37,612 nucleotides of DNA from an uncultured Scytonema sp. (lineage in GTDB: Bacteria; Cyanobacteriota; Cyanobacteriia; Cyanobacteriales; Nostocaceae). The notes under the pieces are model-generated. The model saw nothing but the letters and a program-made list of their open reading frames with translations, ran no database searches and was not told the origin of the DNA. Shown one piece after another: positions 1 through 9,398 of the stretch; the stretch's first letter is position 1; every line of letters begins with the position of its first letter. A program made the position numbers and the translations under genes. The stretch spans positions 1-37,612 of the forward strand of contig CALMVQ010000128.1 in assembly GCA_937873135.1 (NCBI GenBank). Direction: 5' to 3'.

Positions 1-17
1 TTGTCAACGCGCCTTCT

Positions 18-82
18 GTAGGGGCGGGTTTCACGAGATATCGTGTTGATGAACATGTGATCTCGAACAAACCCGCCCCTAC
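18..82. repeat. GC-rich inverted-repeat hairpin (GGGCGGGTTT family)
   Basis: A 14-bp perfect inverted repeat, GTAGGGGCGGGTTT at 18-31 and its complement at 69-82, encloses an AT-richer centre. The same arms recur, with variation, near 16091-16154, 20569-20631 and three times at 22217-22419, so this is a dispersed family. It overlaps the last codons of the TPR gene and could act as its terminator; that role is inference. Confidence 0.8.
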
Positions 83-1044
83 CTCATCTCGCTCTCAACT
101 TCTTGTAGTGCCTGGGCTACAACTTGTGCTTGTTCCATCTGTTCATATTGCCTGAAAATTTCCCAAGCTTCTTGATAGTAAGCTCGCGCTAGCAAGAGAT
201 TTTGCGGATTTCCGGCTTCTGGCTTTTCTGTGTCGTCGGGTAAGTTAAATAAGGCGTTGGCTTTGTTAGAAATTGTATTAGCGTATTCTAAAGGAGTATC
301 TTTAGAGTTACGTACTTTTAAAGCTTCATCATAAGCAGTGATCGCTCGGAAAATATTATTTATTGGATGCCCGCTAGGTAAATATTGCAAAGCGTTGCCG
401 AGATTGTTCTGCAACATTGCATATTCTCTAGGGTGCTTGATCAGCTGTATATACTTCAGCGCCTCTTCAAATGTCTGTACCGCTAACCCCTGACGCAAGG
501 ATTCTTGTTCTGATAAGGGTGGCATTGACAGGTAAGCGATCGCAATATTGTTGTGTAAAATCGCATATTCCTGGGGGTATGTTTGCCAGGTAAACACCTG
601 CAAAGCCTCCTGATAAGCTTGGATGCTATCCGTTATCCGTGCCAAGTTAAATGGCACGAGAGACTGCAATACCAATCCAAAATTCATCTGGGCTTCTGCC
701 AATTCTTCCTTTGAGGCGAATTGTTGCAAAATTGGTAGCGCCTCTTCATAACCAGCTTTCGCTTGCTGAAGCAGTTGGTAACCGACATCTGGAATTGTCC
801 GTAATACCCCCGCTTTCCCCACCGTTGCCCTCGCTTTCAGCAGAGGATAATCTTCACCAGACAATTGATCAGCATAGTCATAGAGTTCGACGGCATTCTG
901 CAAATCCTGTTTTGTTTTCGGCTTCTTTTGAAAGCCCTGTGCCATCTCAATCAACATCTCGATTTTTTCTTGTGTCGTTGCTGACTCCGATGCGATCGCG
1001 GCGATCGCTGCTTTCACGGCTGAATCTGTAATGCTAGCATTCAT
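79..1044 (-). CDS. tetratricopeptide-repeat protein
   Basis: A 321-aa soluble protein with no signal peptide or membrane segment. From about residue 35 onward it is a run of helical pairs of TPR type; units such as AQMNFGLVLQSL, ILHNNIAIAYLSM and MLQNNLGNALQYL carry the usual N/G/A/Y pattern and end in an A..YYQEA..IF helix. TPR proteins are protein-interaction scaffolds; no enzymatic function can be assigned. Two adjacent ATGs exist; AAGAGGAGG lies only 3 nt before the first but 6 nt before the second, so the second is preferred. The gene is divergent from hupS across a ~700-bp spacer. A connection with hydrogenase is possible from position only. Confidence 0.8.
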   Translation of the reverse strand: MNASITDSAVKAAIAAIASESATTQEKIEMLIEMAQGFQKKPKTKQDLQNAVELYDYADQLSGEDYPLLKARATVGKAGVLRTIPDVGYQLLQQAKAGYEEALPILQQFASKEELAEAQMNFGLVLQSLVPFNLARITDSIQAYQEALQVFTWQTYPQEYAILHNNIAIAYLSMPPLSEQESLRQGLAVQTFEEALKYIQLIKHPREYAMLQNNLGNALQYLPSGHPINNIFRAITAYDEALKVRNSKDTPLEYANTISNKANALFNLPDDTEKPEAGNPQNLLLARAYYQEAWEIFRQYEQMEQAQVVAQALQEVESEMR

Positions 1045-1740
1045 CATTATCCTCCTCTTATTGGGTGAGGAATTCTACCTTTTTTCTCTTGGCGTTCTTC
1101 TCTTCTCCTGACGGAGACGCTGCGCGAACGAGACGCTGACGCTTTCGTCGTCAGACGTGGCGTCAGCCAAGGCGTCTTTGTGGTTCATTTAATAATTATT
1201 CCGTTTCTAATATTACAAATCCGTTATTAAATAACATTTCCTGATTTTAATCATGTTTATCTTAATTTTTTTGACTGTCGGCGTAAAATTTTCTTGATCT
1301 CAGAATCATTTATTTAAAAAATAACTAAGATGAAATTAGAAGCAGGGAAGACTATCCAACAATGTTCACCTAATTTAAGGTATAAAGGTGTCAGGGATGC
1401 TAAAAAAGAGTGTTCCACAGGAACTTTATACTTGAATCGCCGCCAGCTTAGAAATTCATGTAAAAATTCAGATACCACAATCCTAAAGAGTTTATGAACA
1501 AAGCTAATCTAAATTATTGGCGATCGCGTTCTTAGCGTCTTAGCAATTGATATAATAGATTTCTCCGACAATGATGTAGAGAAGTGCTGTAGGAAACATC
1601 TCTACAAAGAATTTGGCAAGAGCGCATAATTTATTTCCACTCCATCTCTAATGCGCTCTATTCTCCTAATTCAACAACTATAAATCCTTCGGGTTCCCAT
1701 ACCACGTCAGAAACGGAATCAAAGAGAAAAAAGATAGCCG
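1045..1740. promoter_or_regulatory. hupS upstream region
   Basis: No convincing coding sequence. The first ~130 bp hold GACGCTGCGCGAACG-type cyanobacterial repeats; the remainder is AT-rich and should contain the promoters of the divergent TPR gene and hupSL. An 8-bp perfect inverted repeat, TGTAGAGA (1575-1582) with TCTCTACA (1599-1606), lies about 135 bp before hupS and could form a leader hairpin. I did not find a clean GTA-N8-TAC NtcA site; published work on other Nostoc places the hupSL start far upstream with NtcA involvement, which is compatible but not shown here. Confidence 0.5.
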
Positions 1741-2703
1741 ATGACTAACTTACTATGGCTTCAAGGTGGTGCTTGTTCAGGCAACACCATGTCATTCCTC
1801 AACGCTGAAGAACCGACAGCCTGCGATCTGATCGCCGACTTCGGCTTTAAAGTACTTTGGCATCCATCCTTAGGCTTTGAACTAGGTCCAAACTTACAGG
1901 AAATTTTGTGGGATTGCGTTTCCGGCAAAATACCCTTAGATATTTTGGTATTTGAAGGTACAGTTGTTAACGCCCCCAACGGTACAGGCGAATGGAATCG
2001 TTTTGCTGATCGCCCGATGAACCAGTGGCTTTCTGACTTATCCAAAGTTGCGAATTTTGTCGTCGCTGTGGGAGACTGCGCTACATGGGGAGGAATTCCT
2101 GCCATAGCACCCAATCCCAGTGAATCACAAGGATTGCAATTTCTCAGACGTCAAGAGGGCGGTTTTTTAGGGAAAAATTTCCGCGCCAGATCGGGATTAC
2201 CCGTCATCAACATTCCAGGGTGTCCCAGTCATCCCGATTGGATTACCCAAATATTAGTTGCGATCGCCACAGGTAGAATAGCCGACATTACCCTCGACGA
2301 ACTGCATCGTCCGCAAACCTTCTTCAACACCTTTACCCAAACAGGTTGTACCCGCAACATCCACTTTGCTTACAAAGCAACCACAGCCGAATTTGGGCAG
2401 CGCAAAGGATGCCTATTCTACGACTTAGGTTGTCGCGGCCCCATGACTCGTTCTTCTTGCAACCGCATTTTATGGAACCGCGTCTCCTCCAAAACCCGTG
2501 CCGGAATGCCTTGTTTAGGTTGTACCGAACCAGAATTTCCCTTCTTTGACCTCGAACCGGGAACCGTATTTAAGACACAAACTGTGATGGGAGTTCCTAA
2601 AGAATTACCGCCAGGAGTCAAAAAGAAAGACTATGCCGTCCTCACGATGGTGGCAAAAGACGCAATGCCAGCTTGGGCTGAAGAAGACTTTTTTACAGTT
2701 TAG
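1741..2703 (+). CDS. hupS: uptake [NiFe]-hydrogenase small subunit HupS
   Basis: A 320-aa FeS-cluster subunit that relays electrons from the HupL active site during H2 oxidation, recycling H2 made by nitrogenase in heterocysts. The proximal-cluster Cys is in GGACSGNTMSF (Cys12); further cluster ligands lie in VGDCATWGG, NIPGCPSHPDW, GCTRNIHF, RKGCLFYDLGCRGP, and GMPCLGCTEPEFPF near the C-terminus. It lacks the Tat signal of membrane-bound bacterial homologues, as is usual for cyanobacterial HupS. It is followed at 94 bp by hupL on the same strand, consistent with a hupSL transcript. No strong Shine-Dalgarno is visible before the ATG. Confidence 0.97.
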   Translation: MTNLLWLQGGACSGNTMSFLNAEEPTACDLIADFGFKVLWHPSLGFELGPNLQEILWDCVSGKIPLDILVFEGTVVNAPNGTGEWNRFADRPMNQWLSDLSKVANFVVAVGDCATWGGIPAIAPNPSESQGLQFLRRQEGGFLGKNFRARSGLPVINIPGCPSHPDWITQILVAIATGRIADITLDELHRPQTFFNTFTQTGCTRNIHFAYKATTAEFGQRKGCLFYDLGCRGPMTRSSCNRILWNRVSSKTRAGMPCLGCTEPEFPFFDLEPGTVFKTQTVMGVPKELPPGVKKKDYAVLTMVAKDAMPAWAEEDFFTV

Positions 2704-2797
2704 CTAATGGTTAATGGTTAATGGTTAATGGTTAATTGTTAATAGTTCATTGCAATTAACAATCAACAATCAACAATCAACAATCAACAAATAACAA
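2704..2797. repeat. heptad short tandem repeats between hupS and hupL
   Basis: About five TAATGGT-type heptads (about 2705-2745) are followed by about five CAACAAT-type heptads (about 2754-2795), ending just before the hupL ATG. The two arrays are partly complementary (around 12 of 14 positions across the centre), so the transcript could fold into an AU-rich hairpin. Tandem repeats and a hairpin in this position have been described for the hupSL spacer of Nostoc. Confidence 0.85.
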
Positions 2798-4393
2798 ATG
2801 ACAACTCAAACATTAGACATTTCTCCTGTCGGGAGAGTTGAAGGCGATTTAGATGTCCGTGTAGAAATAGCGAATGGGCAAGTCATCAACGCTTGGACAC
2901 ATGCCGAACTCTTCCGAGGATTTGAAGTAATCCTGCGCGGTAAAGACCCCCAAGCAGGACTAATTGTGACACCCCGCGTTTGTGGAATTTGCGGCGGATC
3001 TCATCTGACATGTGCATCTTGGGCATTGGATACCGCTTGGGAAACAGAAGTTCCACGCAACGCAATTTTAGCAAGAAATTTAGGTCAAATTGTTGAAACA
3101 ATTCAAAGCATCCCCCGATATTTTTACGGTCTATTTGCCATTGACTTAACTAATAAAAAATACCGAAGTAGTGGCTTTTATGAAGAAGCTTGCAGACGCT
3201 TTGCCGCCTTTACAGGTAAGTCATACGAAATTGGCATTACAATTTCTGGCAAACCCGTAGAAATTTACGCGTTATTAGGTGGTCAATGGCCCCATTCTAG
3301 TTATATGGTTCCTGGTGGAGTGATGTGCGCTCCCACTTTAACAGACATGACTCGCGCTTGGGCGATTCTGGAGTATTTCCGTACCAATTGGTTAGAACCA
3401 GTGTGGTTGGGTTGTTCTTTAGAACGTTACGAAGAAATCAAGACTTATGATGACTTCATGAACTGGTTGGATGAAGACCTAAACCATCGCGAATCTGACT
3501 TAGGTTTTTATTGGCGCATGGGTTTAGATATCGGTTTAGATCAATATGGCGCTGGCGTTGGTAAGTATATCACCTGGGGATATTTACCTCATGAAGACAA
3601 ATACCAAAAGCCGACAATTGCTGGTCGAAATGCTGCTATGATTATGAAAAGTGGAGTTTACAACAGTTTCACCGACACTCACACTTTAATGGATCATACT
3701 TTTGTGCGTGAGAATACAACTCACTCTTGGTATGACGAAGGGACAACGAACGTTCACCCCTTTGATCGCACAACCAAACCCACTCAAAAGAACGACAAAG
3801 ACTTTAACAACGCCTATTCTTGGTCGAGTGCTGTCCTTCATCAAGATTACGGACGTTTAGAAGCCGGACCCTTAGCACGTCAGTTAGTCGCAGGTGGAAA
3901 GCATGGTGAATCTTGGCAACATTATGACGGGTTTATCCTAGATGCCTTCAAGGAGATGCGTGGTGCTAGTATCCATCTACGTCAGCTAGCACGAGTTCAC
4001 GAAGTTGTCAAGTTGTATCGCCAAGCCGAACACTGTTTGCGAGAGTTCCGGTTAAATGACCCCTGGTATATCAAACCCAAAGAAAAAGATGGACGCGGTT
4101 GGGGTGCAACTGAAGCATCTCGGGGTTCCCTATGTCACTGGGTAGAAGTAGAAGGCGGTAAGATTAAAAATTACCAGATTATGGCTCCCAGTACCTGGAA
4201 TATCGGCCCCCGCGACGCGGAAGGAGTACGCGGTCCCATTGAGGAAGCTTTGGTAGGCATACCTATTAATGACCCAACCGATCCGGTAGAAGTTGGTCAT
4301 GTCGCACGTTCCTTTGATTCTTGTCTAGTTTGCACCGTTCATGCCCATGATGCTAAAACCGGCGAAGAGTTAGCACGTTTTCGGACTGCGTAA
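2798..4393 (+). CDS. hupL: uptake [NiFe]-hydrogenase large subunit HupL
   Basis: A 531-aa catalytic subunit binding the Ni-Fe(CN)2CO site. The N-terminal ligand motif is RVCGICGGSH (Cys62, Cys65); the C-terminal motif is DSCLVCTVH (Cys509, Cys512, His515). HupW-type proteases cut after this His, here releasing the last 16 residues, AHDAKTGEELARFRTA. The reading frame is continuous, so the hupL excision element known from Anabaena PCC 7120 is absent here. It is probably co-transcribed with hupS; hupW lies 3.7 kb downstream on the same strand but is separated by minus-strand genes. Confidence 0.97.
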   Translation: MTTQTLDISPVGRVEGDLDVRVEIANGQVINAWTHAELFRGFEVILRGKDPQAGLIVTPRVCGICGGSHLTCASWALDTAWETEVPRNAILARNLGQIVETIQSIPRYFYGLFAIDLTNKKYRSSGFYEEACRRFAAFTGKSYEIGITISGKPVEIYALLGGQWPHSSYMVPGGVMCAPTLTDMTRAWAILEYFRTNWLEPVWLGCSLERYEEIKTYDDFMNWLDEDLNHRESDLGFYWRMGLDIGLDQYGAGVGKYITWGYLPHEDKYQKPTIAGRNAAMIMKSGVYNSFTDTHTLMDHTFVRENTTHSWYDEGTTNVHPFDRTTKPTQKNDKDFNNAYSWSSAVLHQDYGRLEAGPLARQLVAGGKHGESWQHYDGFILDAFKEMRGASIHLRQLARVHEVVKLYRQAEHCLREFRLNDPWYIKPKEKDGRGWGATEASRGSLCHWVEVEGGKIKNYQIMAPSTWNIGPRDAEGVRGPIEEALVGIPINDPTDPVEVGHVARSFDSCLVCTVHAHDAKTGEELARFRTA

Positions 4394-4491
4394 TTCACTG
4401 GCTCTCGTTTTTAGCCGAGTTTCCGCGCCTCGTACCAAAGCTCTTGGCAGTTATGGCAGAATCGCTTCCCTAACTCCTGTACGGGCTGATT

Positions 4492-4570
4492 TCATGTGAA
4501 GTCTGCGAGAGACAGTACTCTCCGGCGAAGTCTGTGGGACGGAAATTTCCGCCCCACGAGCTTCACATGA
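4492..4570. terminator. nested stem-loop downstream of hupL
   Basis: A perfect 10-bp outer stem, TCATGTGAAG (4492-4501) with CTTCACATGA (4561-4570), encloses an inner near-palindrome at 4534-4557 (GTGGG, CGGAAATTTCCG, CCCAC with one mismatch). It lies 100 bp after hupL. There is no clear T-tract, so it may be a processing or mRNA-stabilising structure rather than a classical terminator. Confidence 0.5.
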
Positions 4571-4636
4571 TATCGGTTTTACCCAGTCTTATGTAAATTA
4601 AAACTCGCGACACACTCCCCACTCCCCCCATTAATT

Positions 4637-5059
4637 ATGTCAGAATCAACATTACACCAATACCTCCCGAACCTTCCTGATGCAGCACTGCAAGAGTTTA
4701 CACAATGGTGTGTTTTAGAACAAGCAACAGCATCAGGATACAAATTTGATCCGAATCCCCAAAAGTTAGAGAATCTTTCTCCAGGAGATTACATTCAAGA
4801 ACTGATTTCTCAATTTGTAGAAGCCACAAGGAACACCATAGAAGGTGGTATGGCGATTGTTGTCGCAGGACAACAAGCTGACAAACGTGCTTTACCTGGT
4901 TTAGGGCTGATAGTGGATTTTATTTCGCTCTACGTTTTGTATTTGGTCCCACAAAGCAAGAAAAAATCACAACCGCCAGAAGAAAAACTGACTCAAGCAT
5001 CGCAAGAACAGTTTGCCAAACTGAGTGAAATTGGTAAGAAATATGGGGTAACTATTTAG
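4637..5059 (+). CDS. conserved hypothetical protein downstream of hupL
   Basis: A 140-aa protein of a family I do not recognise. An acidic N-terminal half is followed by a Gly-rich hydrophobic stretch (about residues 65-105, GGMAIVVAGQQ then LGLIVDFISLYVLYLV) that could be a single membrane-associated helix, and a charged KKKSQPPEEK tail. It follows hupL by 243 bp on the same strand with a stem-loop between. Position suggests, but does not prove, a link to hydrogenase. Confidence 0.65.
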   Translation: MSESTLHQYLPNLPDAALQEFTQWCVLEQATASGYKFDPNPQKLENLSPGDYIQELISQFVEATRNTIEGGMAIVVAGQQADKRALPGLGLIVDFISLYVLYLVPQSKKKSQPPEEKLTQASQEQFAKLSEIGKKYGVTI

Positions 5060-5238
5060 TGTTACCCGCAATCCAGTTCAATTACAGGACTTAAACAAAA
5101 AAAAAGAAAAAAATGATGAGTGCGGCGCAACTATTATGGTTAGTCATTCGCTTCCCAATGCGCCAGCACTTTTTACGATGTGTCACGAATTATAGCGATT
5201 CTCAGTTGTGTCTCATAGATTTGTGCCCTCACCCCCAG

Positions 5239-5264
5239 CCCCTCTCCCAAGTTTGGGAGAGGGG
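5239..5264. repeat. CCCCTCTCCCAA palindrome
   Basis: Perfect 12-bp arms, CCCCTCTCCCAA and TTGGGAGAGGGG, with a 2-nt centre. A second copy of the same family is at 7941-7964. It stands between the convergent hypothetical gene and the haloacid dehalogenase gene, where it could terminate transcription from both sides. Confidence 0.7.
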
Positions 5265-5315
5265 TGTTCGTCAGATCGGGGTGATACCGTTTCACTTTAA
5301 AGTTGATACAAATAT

Positions 5316-5987
5316 TTACTTCCTAAAACTCATAGCCAATTCTTCCAGCGTCGTCACAACTAAATCTGGTTCTATTCCCCAAGGATCGAAAACCTTATCT
5401 GGTGTCCGCTTTATCCAAGCTGATTTCAAGCCTACAGACTTTGCGCCAATGACATCCCAAGGATTGCTTGAAATCAGCCATGTATCATTCATTGGACGTT
5501 TCAGCCGACGTGCTAGATATTTGTACACAGCAGGGTTTGGCTTGAAGGTTTCTAAGTCGTCTACACTTATAACATTATCAAGAATCGGGATAACTTGAGT
5601 GCGCTCAAGTAGAGTTCGGACAGTTTCTTCTGCACCGTTGGAAAAAGCAACAAGCTTATGTCCTTGCGCTTTGAGTTCATGTAACCCAGGCAACACATCT
5701 GCAAACGCTGACAGATTTTGATATTCTTCTAAAAGTTTTGCTTGCGCTTCCGAAGAAATTTCCACTTTCATCGTCTGTGCCGTAAATATGAGAGCCTGTT
5801 GCGTGCAAACTTGAAAGTTCTCATATTTACCCATCAATCCTCGTCGAAACGAATACTCAAGCTGCTTTTCGCGCCAAAGTGCACTAAATTGATCTGCATC
5901 TTCGCCCACAAATGCACGAAGATGTTGATTCATCTCAAGTGGATCGACTAACGTTCCGTAAATGTCAAACCCTAAGGCATAATTCAT
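5316..5987 (-). CDS. haloacid dehalogenase type II-like hydrolase
   Basis: A 223-aa HAD-superfamily protein. Motif I is GFDIYGTLVDP with the nucleophile Asp near residue 8; motif II is VAFSNGAEE; the motif III region is DLETFKPNPAVYKYLAR; and the ISSNPWDVIGAKSVGL segment matches type II haloacid dehalogenases, in which water attacks an Asp-alkyl ester of a 2-haloacid or a similar small acid. Substrate is unknown; many such proteins act on other small metabolites. An upstream ATG 18 nt earlier would include the GGGGGA ribosome-binding sequence, so the inner ATG (MNYALGF) is chosen. Separate from the hydrogenase genes in orientation. Confidence 0.85.
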   Translation of the reverse strand: MNYALGFDIYGTLVDPLEMNQHLRAFVGEDADQFSALWREKQLEYSFRRGLMGKYENFQVCTQQALIFTAQTMKVEISSEAQAKLLEEYQNLSAFADVLPGLHELKAQGHKLVAFSNGAEETVRTLLERTQVIPILDNVISVDDLETFKPNPAVYKYLARRLKRPMNDTWLISSNPWDVIGAKSVGLKSAWIKRTPDKVFDPWGIEPDLVVTTLEELAMSFRK

Positions 5988-7193
5988 AACTTTATTCCCC
6001 CACAAGCTTTAATTCTATATGAGAGCAAACGCGGAATTAGCCTCACGCATTCGGCGTACCCCTTCGGGGAAGCAAATGATTTTAGTGTGGCTTTTAGATT
6101 CACCTCAATCTTCACAAAATGACTAGTACAGATCGGCGGAAATAAACCACCCATCTGAAATAGTTAAAACCCTTACAAAATAAGGTTCTTTCTTTTTACT
6201 TTTTACTTTTTACTTTTGCCTTGTTGTACTAGTTGATAGTTTAGCTAAAAGCGCTGCGATACTCCTTATGAGTCGCTACGCGATCACATCTTTCTTCAAG
6301 ATGATTTTATTATTTATCATTGAGGCGATCGCTCTATGAAATTGCTCGTCAAAGAATGAGTTTAGCGCAATTGTTGCAAACAGCACCGACTGAGTCATAT
6401 CATGTCCGGGTACTTACCCATAATTTCCGTAAACACTGCACCCCACCCCCAACCCCGAGAACGCAAGCGGGGAGGGGAGCTTTGGCGTCAGCCACAAGCG
6501 GGGTGGGGTTCAAAGGACGTATAGTTTTGCTACCGGACATGATATTAAGATCTGTTCAAAATTGGTGACTGCACTCCTTTGGCATTCATAAAGACGGCTC
6601 TCAATCTGCATCTCCAAGATGGCTCGGCTCCAGCCGTTTTCAAGAGTCTGGTGGATGTACTAAACCCTTTGCAAGGGGACTTTTCCGCGATCCGGCAAAA
6701 CGCAGTTATGCCGCCAGGGAATTCGTCCACCAAGCTGGTGGACGAATTGCTCATCCGGGTAGGCATCGGCAAAAGACCGCATAATAAATTTAGATATATT
6801 ATTTTCAGTCGGCTTTAAAGGTGGCAAATGGCATGAATTATAGAAATCAAATAGAATTCCTATAATATCAATTTATCACTTCTCATTATCAATTTATAAC
6901 TTACAGTTCTTAATCTATAACTGACAATTCTCATTTCCATACTATAAGCTATCAGTTCTTTACTTTTAAGTTTTAGTTCTTGAATTCTAGCTCTCACTTC
7001 ATAGCTGTTAGTCATAAACTTACTATTTTATATTTGATCACTATAACAAAATGAGTAACAACTTTATTATATAATCGTTAACAAGTATTGTTTTAATATA
7101 ATAAACCTTTATTAGGTTTAGCTTATAACTGGTAACAAATTTATAAATACCAGAGCTAGCGATAGCGAAGCGCAGATCGCAGCTTAATTTCCG
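5988..7193. other. gene-poor region with repeats
   Basis: No gene can be supported. It holds a MITE-like element (6122-6233), GC-rich repeats around 6440-6510, and a 12-bp palindrome AATTCGTCCACC/GGTGGACGAATT at 6720-6748. A weak open frame on the plus strand at 6579-6818 (79 codons) has no recognisable homology. The stretch 6850-7140 is very AT-rich and low in coding potential. Confidence 0.6.
6122..6233. mobile_element. MITE-like element, copy A
   Basis: A 112-bp sequence bounded by the inverted repeat ACTAGTACA/TGTACTAGT. It is a near-identical reverse-complement copy of 11387-11499, sharing the termini, a GGCGGAAATAA segment, CCACCCATCTGAAATAG and an array of TTTTTAC units. No coding capacity. 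Non-autonomous; the mobilising transposase is not in the window. Confidence 0.8.
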
Positions 7194-7725
7194 ACCCTTT
7201 TTTAAGGTAACATACTCACAGAGATGCAAACTAAACCAATTCAGCTTTTGCTCGGCGATTTGCCAAACAAGATACTCAAAGCACACCGCTGCGACGATAT
7301 GCTTTGAGCTTGTCATGTAGATCGTAAGCAGCACTGCTTGAAGCAACTTCCACAATCAATTCTGGCGCACATTTGACATACTCATCCTCAGTGATATATG
7401 ACTGCCCACCTAATTCTTCATCAATCCGCAGGAGTGCTTCCGGTTGTGGTTCATTGTCTAAATCAAGACGTACTGTAAAATTATCAGCTAACTCGACTCC
7501 AGGTGTAGCACTACAATAAAGTCCTAACCAAGCCATAATGCATTCGTGTGGCTTGCCGTGTCTTCTGTATCTTAGTGGTGATGCCACGTAAACAACTCCC
7601 TCAATCAATTCTGCTTTTTTAAAATGAGGCATTGCTTCATAGCGACGTTCAAACTCATGACGAGTGAGTCTGTCACCATTTTCAAGTGTTGGTATAGTCG
7701 TTGCCAAATTTTCTTTTGTTTTCAT
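7194..7725 (-). pseudogene. Uma2-family endonuclease-like protein, frameshifted
   Basis: The first 149 codons (7725 down to about 7279) match the Uma2/DUF820 PD-(D/E)XK-like family, widespread in cyanobacteria: an ELIEGVVYVAS motif, PEALLRIDEE, and APELIVEVASSSAAYDLHDKLKAYRRSGV. The frame then stops, but the family continuation EYLVWQIAEQKLNWFSL follows at once in another frame (about 7280 to 7206), so a short indel near 7280 broke the gene. After CEYVTLKK the resemblance ends in a HIP1-like repeat, and the normal C-terminus is missing. Probably non-functional. Confidence 0.75.
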
Positions 7726-8076
7726 GGCACAATCACTTTGAGTACTTACTAAAAACTTTCATAACCCCTTAAATTTAACGAAACTAGATTCTAGAAGCTA
7801 TTTTACTAGGTGCGATCGCCTGCTTATCAGGACAATGTGTGCCCTTCTGTAGTCACCCCGCTCGTCTTGTATGTAGACGGTAGCTTGCACTCATGGAGGG
7901 AGGTTATATAGCGGTTATCGTTTGAGTCACATACAGAATGCCCTCTCCCAAACTTGGGAGAGGGGTGCCCGTTAGGGCGGGGTGAGGGAGAGAGCGTATG
8001 AGATACAACTGAAAAGCGCTATATTGCAGCTTTAGGGGAGAAACGGTATAAGAAGGTATTGCAGGAAACACATAAG
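7726..8076. other. intergenic region before hupW
   Basis: No gene seen. Contains a CCCTCTCCCAA/TTGGGAGAGGG palindrome (7941-7951 with 7954-7964), related to the one at 5239-5264, inside a longer interspersed repeat. An AGGAAA motif at 8063-8068 serves as a plausible ribosome-binding site for hupW. Confidence 0.6.
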
Positions 8077-8559
8077 ATGCTAACTATTATTGGTTGCGGT
8101 AACCTTAATCGTAGTGATGACGCTGTAGGTGTCATAATTGCTCAACGCCTACAGCAATATCTTACCGAAAATCCTCATCCTCATGTCCGAGTTTATGACT
8201 GTGGTACAGCAGGAATGGAAGTGATGTTTCAAGCAAGAGGCAGCAAACAGTTAGTCATTATTGATGCTAGTTCCACGGGTTCGGATCCAGGTGCTGTGTT
8301 TAGAGTTCCCGGAAAAGAACTCGAAGCACTGCCAGAACCCAGTTATAATTTGCACGATTTTCGCTGGGATCATGCTTTAACAGCAGGCAGAAAAATCTTT
8401 AAGGATGACTTTCCTTTAGATGTTACAGTTTATTTAATTGAAGCTGAAAATCTTGATTTTGGACTGGAGTTAAGTCCTGCTATCAAACATTCTGCCAACA
8501 TCGTTTTTGAAGAAATAACTGCAACTATAGCGATCCTAAATAGACATCTCCAGAAATGA
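8077..8559 (+). CDS. hupW: hydrogenase maturation protease HupW
   Basis: A 160-aa nickel-dependent endopeptidase of the HyaD/HybD (M52) family that removes the C-terminal peptide of HupL after Ni-Fe insertion. The nucleotide-fold start IIGCGNLNRSDDAVGV carries the first acidic metal ligand, LVIIDASSTG the second, and HDFRWDHALTAGR supplies the His. The ATG giving MLTIIGCG is preferred to a TTG 18 nt upstream because AGGAAA precedes it at suitable spacing. Its presence near hupSL supports its role as the uptake-hydrogenase protease rather than HoxW. Confidence 0.92.
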   Translation: MLTIIGCGNLNRSDDAVGVIIAQRLQQYLTENPHPHVRVYDCGTAGMEVMFQARGSKQLVIIDASSTGSDPGAVFRVPGKELEALPEPSYNLHDFRWDHALTAGRKIFKDDFPLDVTVYLIEAENLDFGLELSPAIKHSANIVFEEITATIAILNRHLQK

Positions 8560-9010
8560 TGTAGGGAAGAGGAAAGCCGTTCGCCCCTACTAAGGGTTTT
8601 GACAAACGCATAATTAATTTTCACGAACTCAGTCTAATGATTTGTGAACGTGGAGAAACCCGGTTCCTTGAAAGTTACCGGGTTTAGTAAAGCTTTTAAT
8701 TATCAAAACTTATACCAATTTCAAAAATGTTTGCAACATAATGAATCTATTGTAAGGGCGAACAGCCGTACCCTACACAGAACGTCCCTACATGGGTATG
8801 ATAGCGCATTCTTTTTTCAAACTGGTACCAAATAGAATTGCGATCGCTAGGATAGTACGAGGGGAGTAGATCCATTGTTGGTGAGCTATTTTTGCTCCTT
8901 GTACACCGTAGCCGATGTCTTGAAAGACGGCGGTAGCCAGGAGGGTGAATTTTCTGACAATTCCTGCGCGGATTGCTATATCAGTTAGAAAGAGAAAATC
9001 CAAGATAGTC
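8560..9010. other. intergenic region downstream of hupW
   Basis: Contains a 9-bp stem, AAACCCGGT (8656-8664) with ACCGGGTTT (8677-8685), about 100 bp after hupW, a possible terminator without a T-tract. A 71-codon minus-strand frame (8788-9003) is open but has no family I recognise and may be chance. Fragments of short dispersed repeats (GCCGTACCCTACA) are also present. Confidence 0.5.
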
Positions 9011-9379
9011 TTAAGCCCTATCTTGGTAAACTGATAGTTCGTCTACTCTCATTTCAAAGGGCAATCCCTGATTTTTGGGTGGGCAAACGCGGATTTTAGC
9101 ACTGCTGACAACTTGATAAAGTAATATTGCCATTGGTACCATTTTTTGTAAGACACGCCAGTTAGCGATTTGATCCGGACATTCTATCACCAATGTCAAA
9201 GTAGGTGCATGGGTGTTGACATACCAAGTACAACTAGATAATAGATTTTGAATGTTGCGATCGCAACCTGCATAAAAATATTTGCTGATCGAATATTCCA
9301 GCTGCTGACTTAGTATAATATCTGCGGGTGTCGGTTGAATAGGACGCAGATCATCTTCCTGCGTGAAGGCTTTTTTCAT
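9011..9379 (-). CDS. hypothetical protein (122 aa)
   Basis: An unrecognised 122-aa protein with good codon structure, beginning MKKAFTQEDDLRPIQPTPAD; TWYVNTHAPTLTLVIECP and WRVLQKMVPMAILLYQV suggest a small alpha/beta fold. Three Cys residues (CDRN, SSCTW, VCPP), no signal peptide or membrane helix. It lies 19 bp downstream of the SagB-type gene on the same strand with an apparent ribosome-binding stretch between, so ankyrin, SagB-like and this gene probably form one operon. Function unknown. Confidence 0.7.
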   Translation of the reverse strand: MKKAFTQEDDLRPIQPTPADIILSQQLEYSISKYFYAGCDRNIQNLLSSCTWYVNTHAPTLTLVIECPDQIANWRVLQKMVPMAILLYQVVSSAKIRVCPPKNQGLPFEMRVDELSVYQDRA

Positions 9380-9398
9380 AATTTATTGCTCTTTCCTG

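Noticed and set aside
2798-4393. Possible hupL excision element as in Anabaena PCC 7120
   Set aside because: HupL reads through without a break from the N-terminal to the C-terminal Ni ligands; no XisC-like gene is present.
5113-5598. 161-codon plus-strand frame
   Set aside because: Runs through a palindromic repeat and antisense to the haloacid dehalogenase gene; not a real gene.
6545-6818. Two opposite open frames around a 12-bp palindrome
   Set aside because: They overlap each other and a palindrome; neither resembles a known protein.
8788-9003. Minus-strand 71-codon frame with hydrophobic segments
   Set aside because: Weak codon structure and no recognisable family; kept only as a remark in the gap description.
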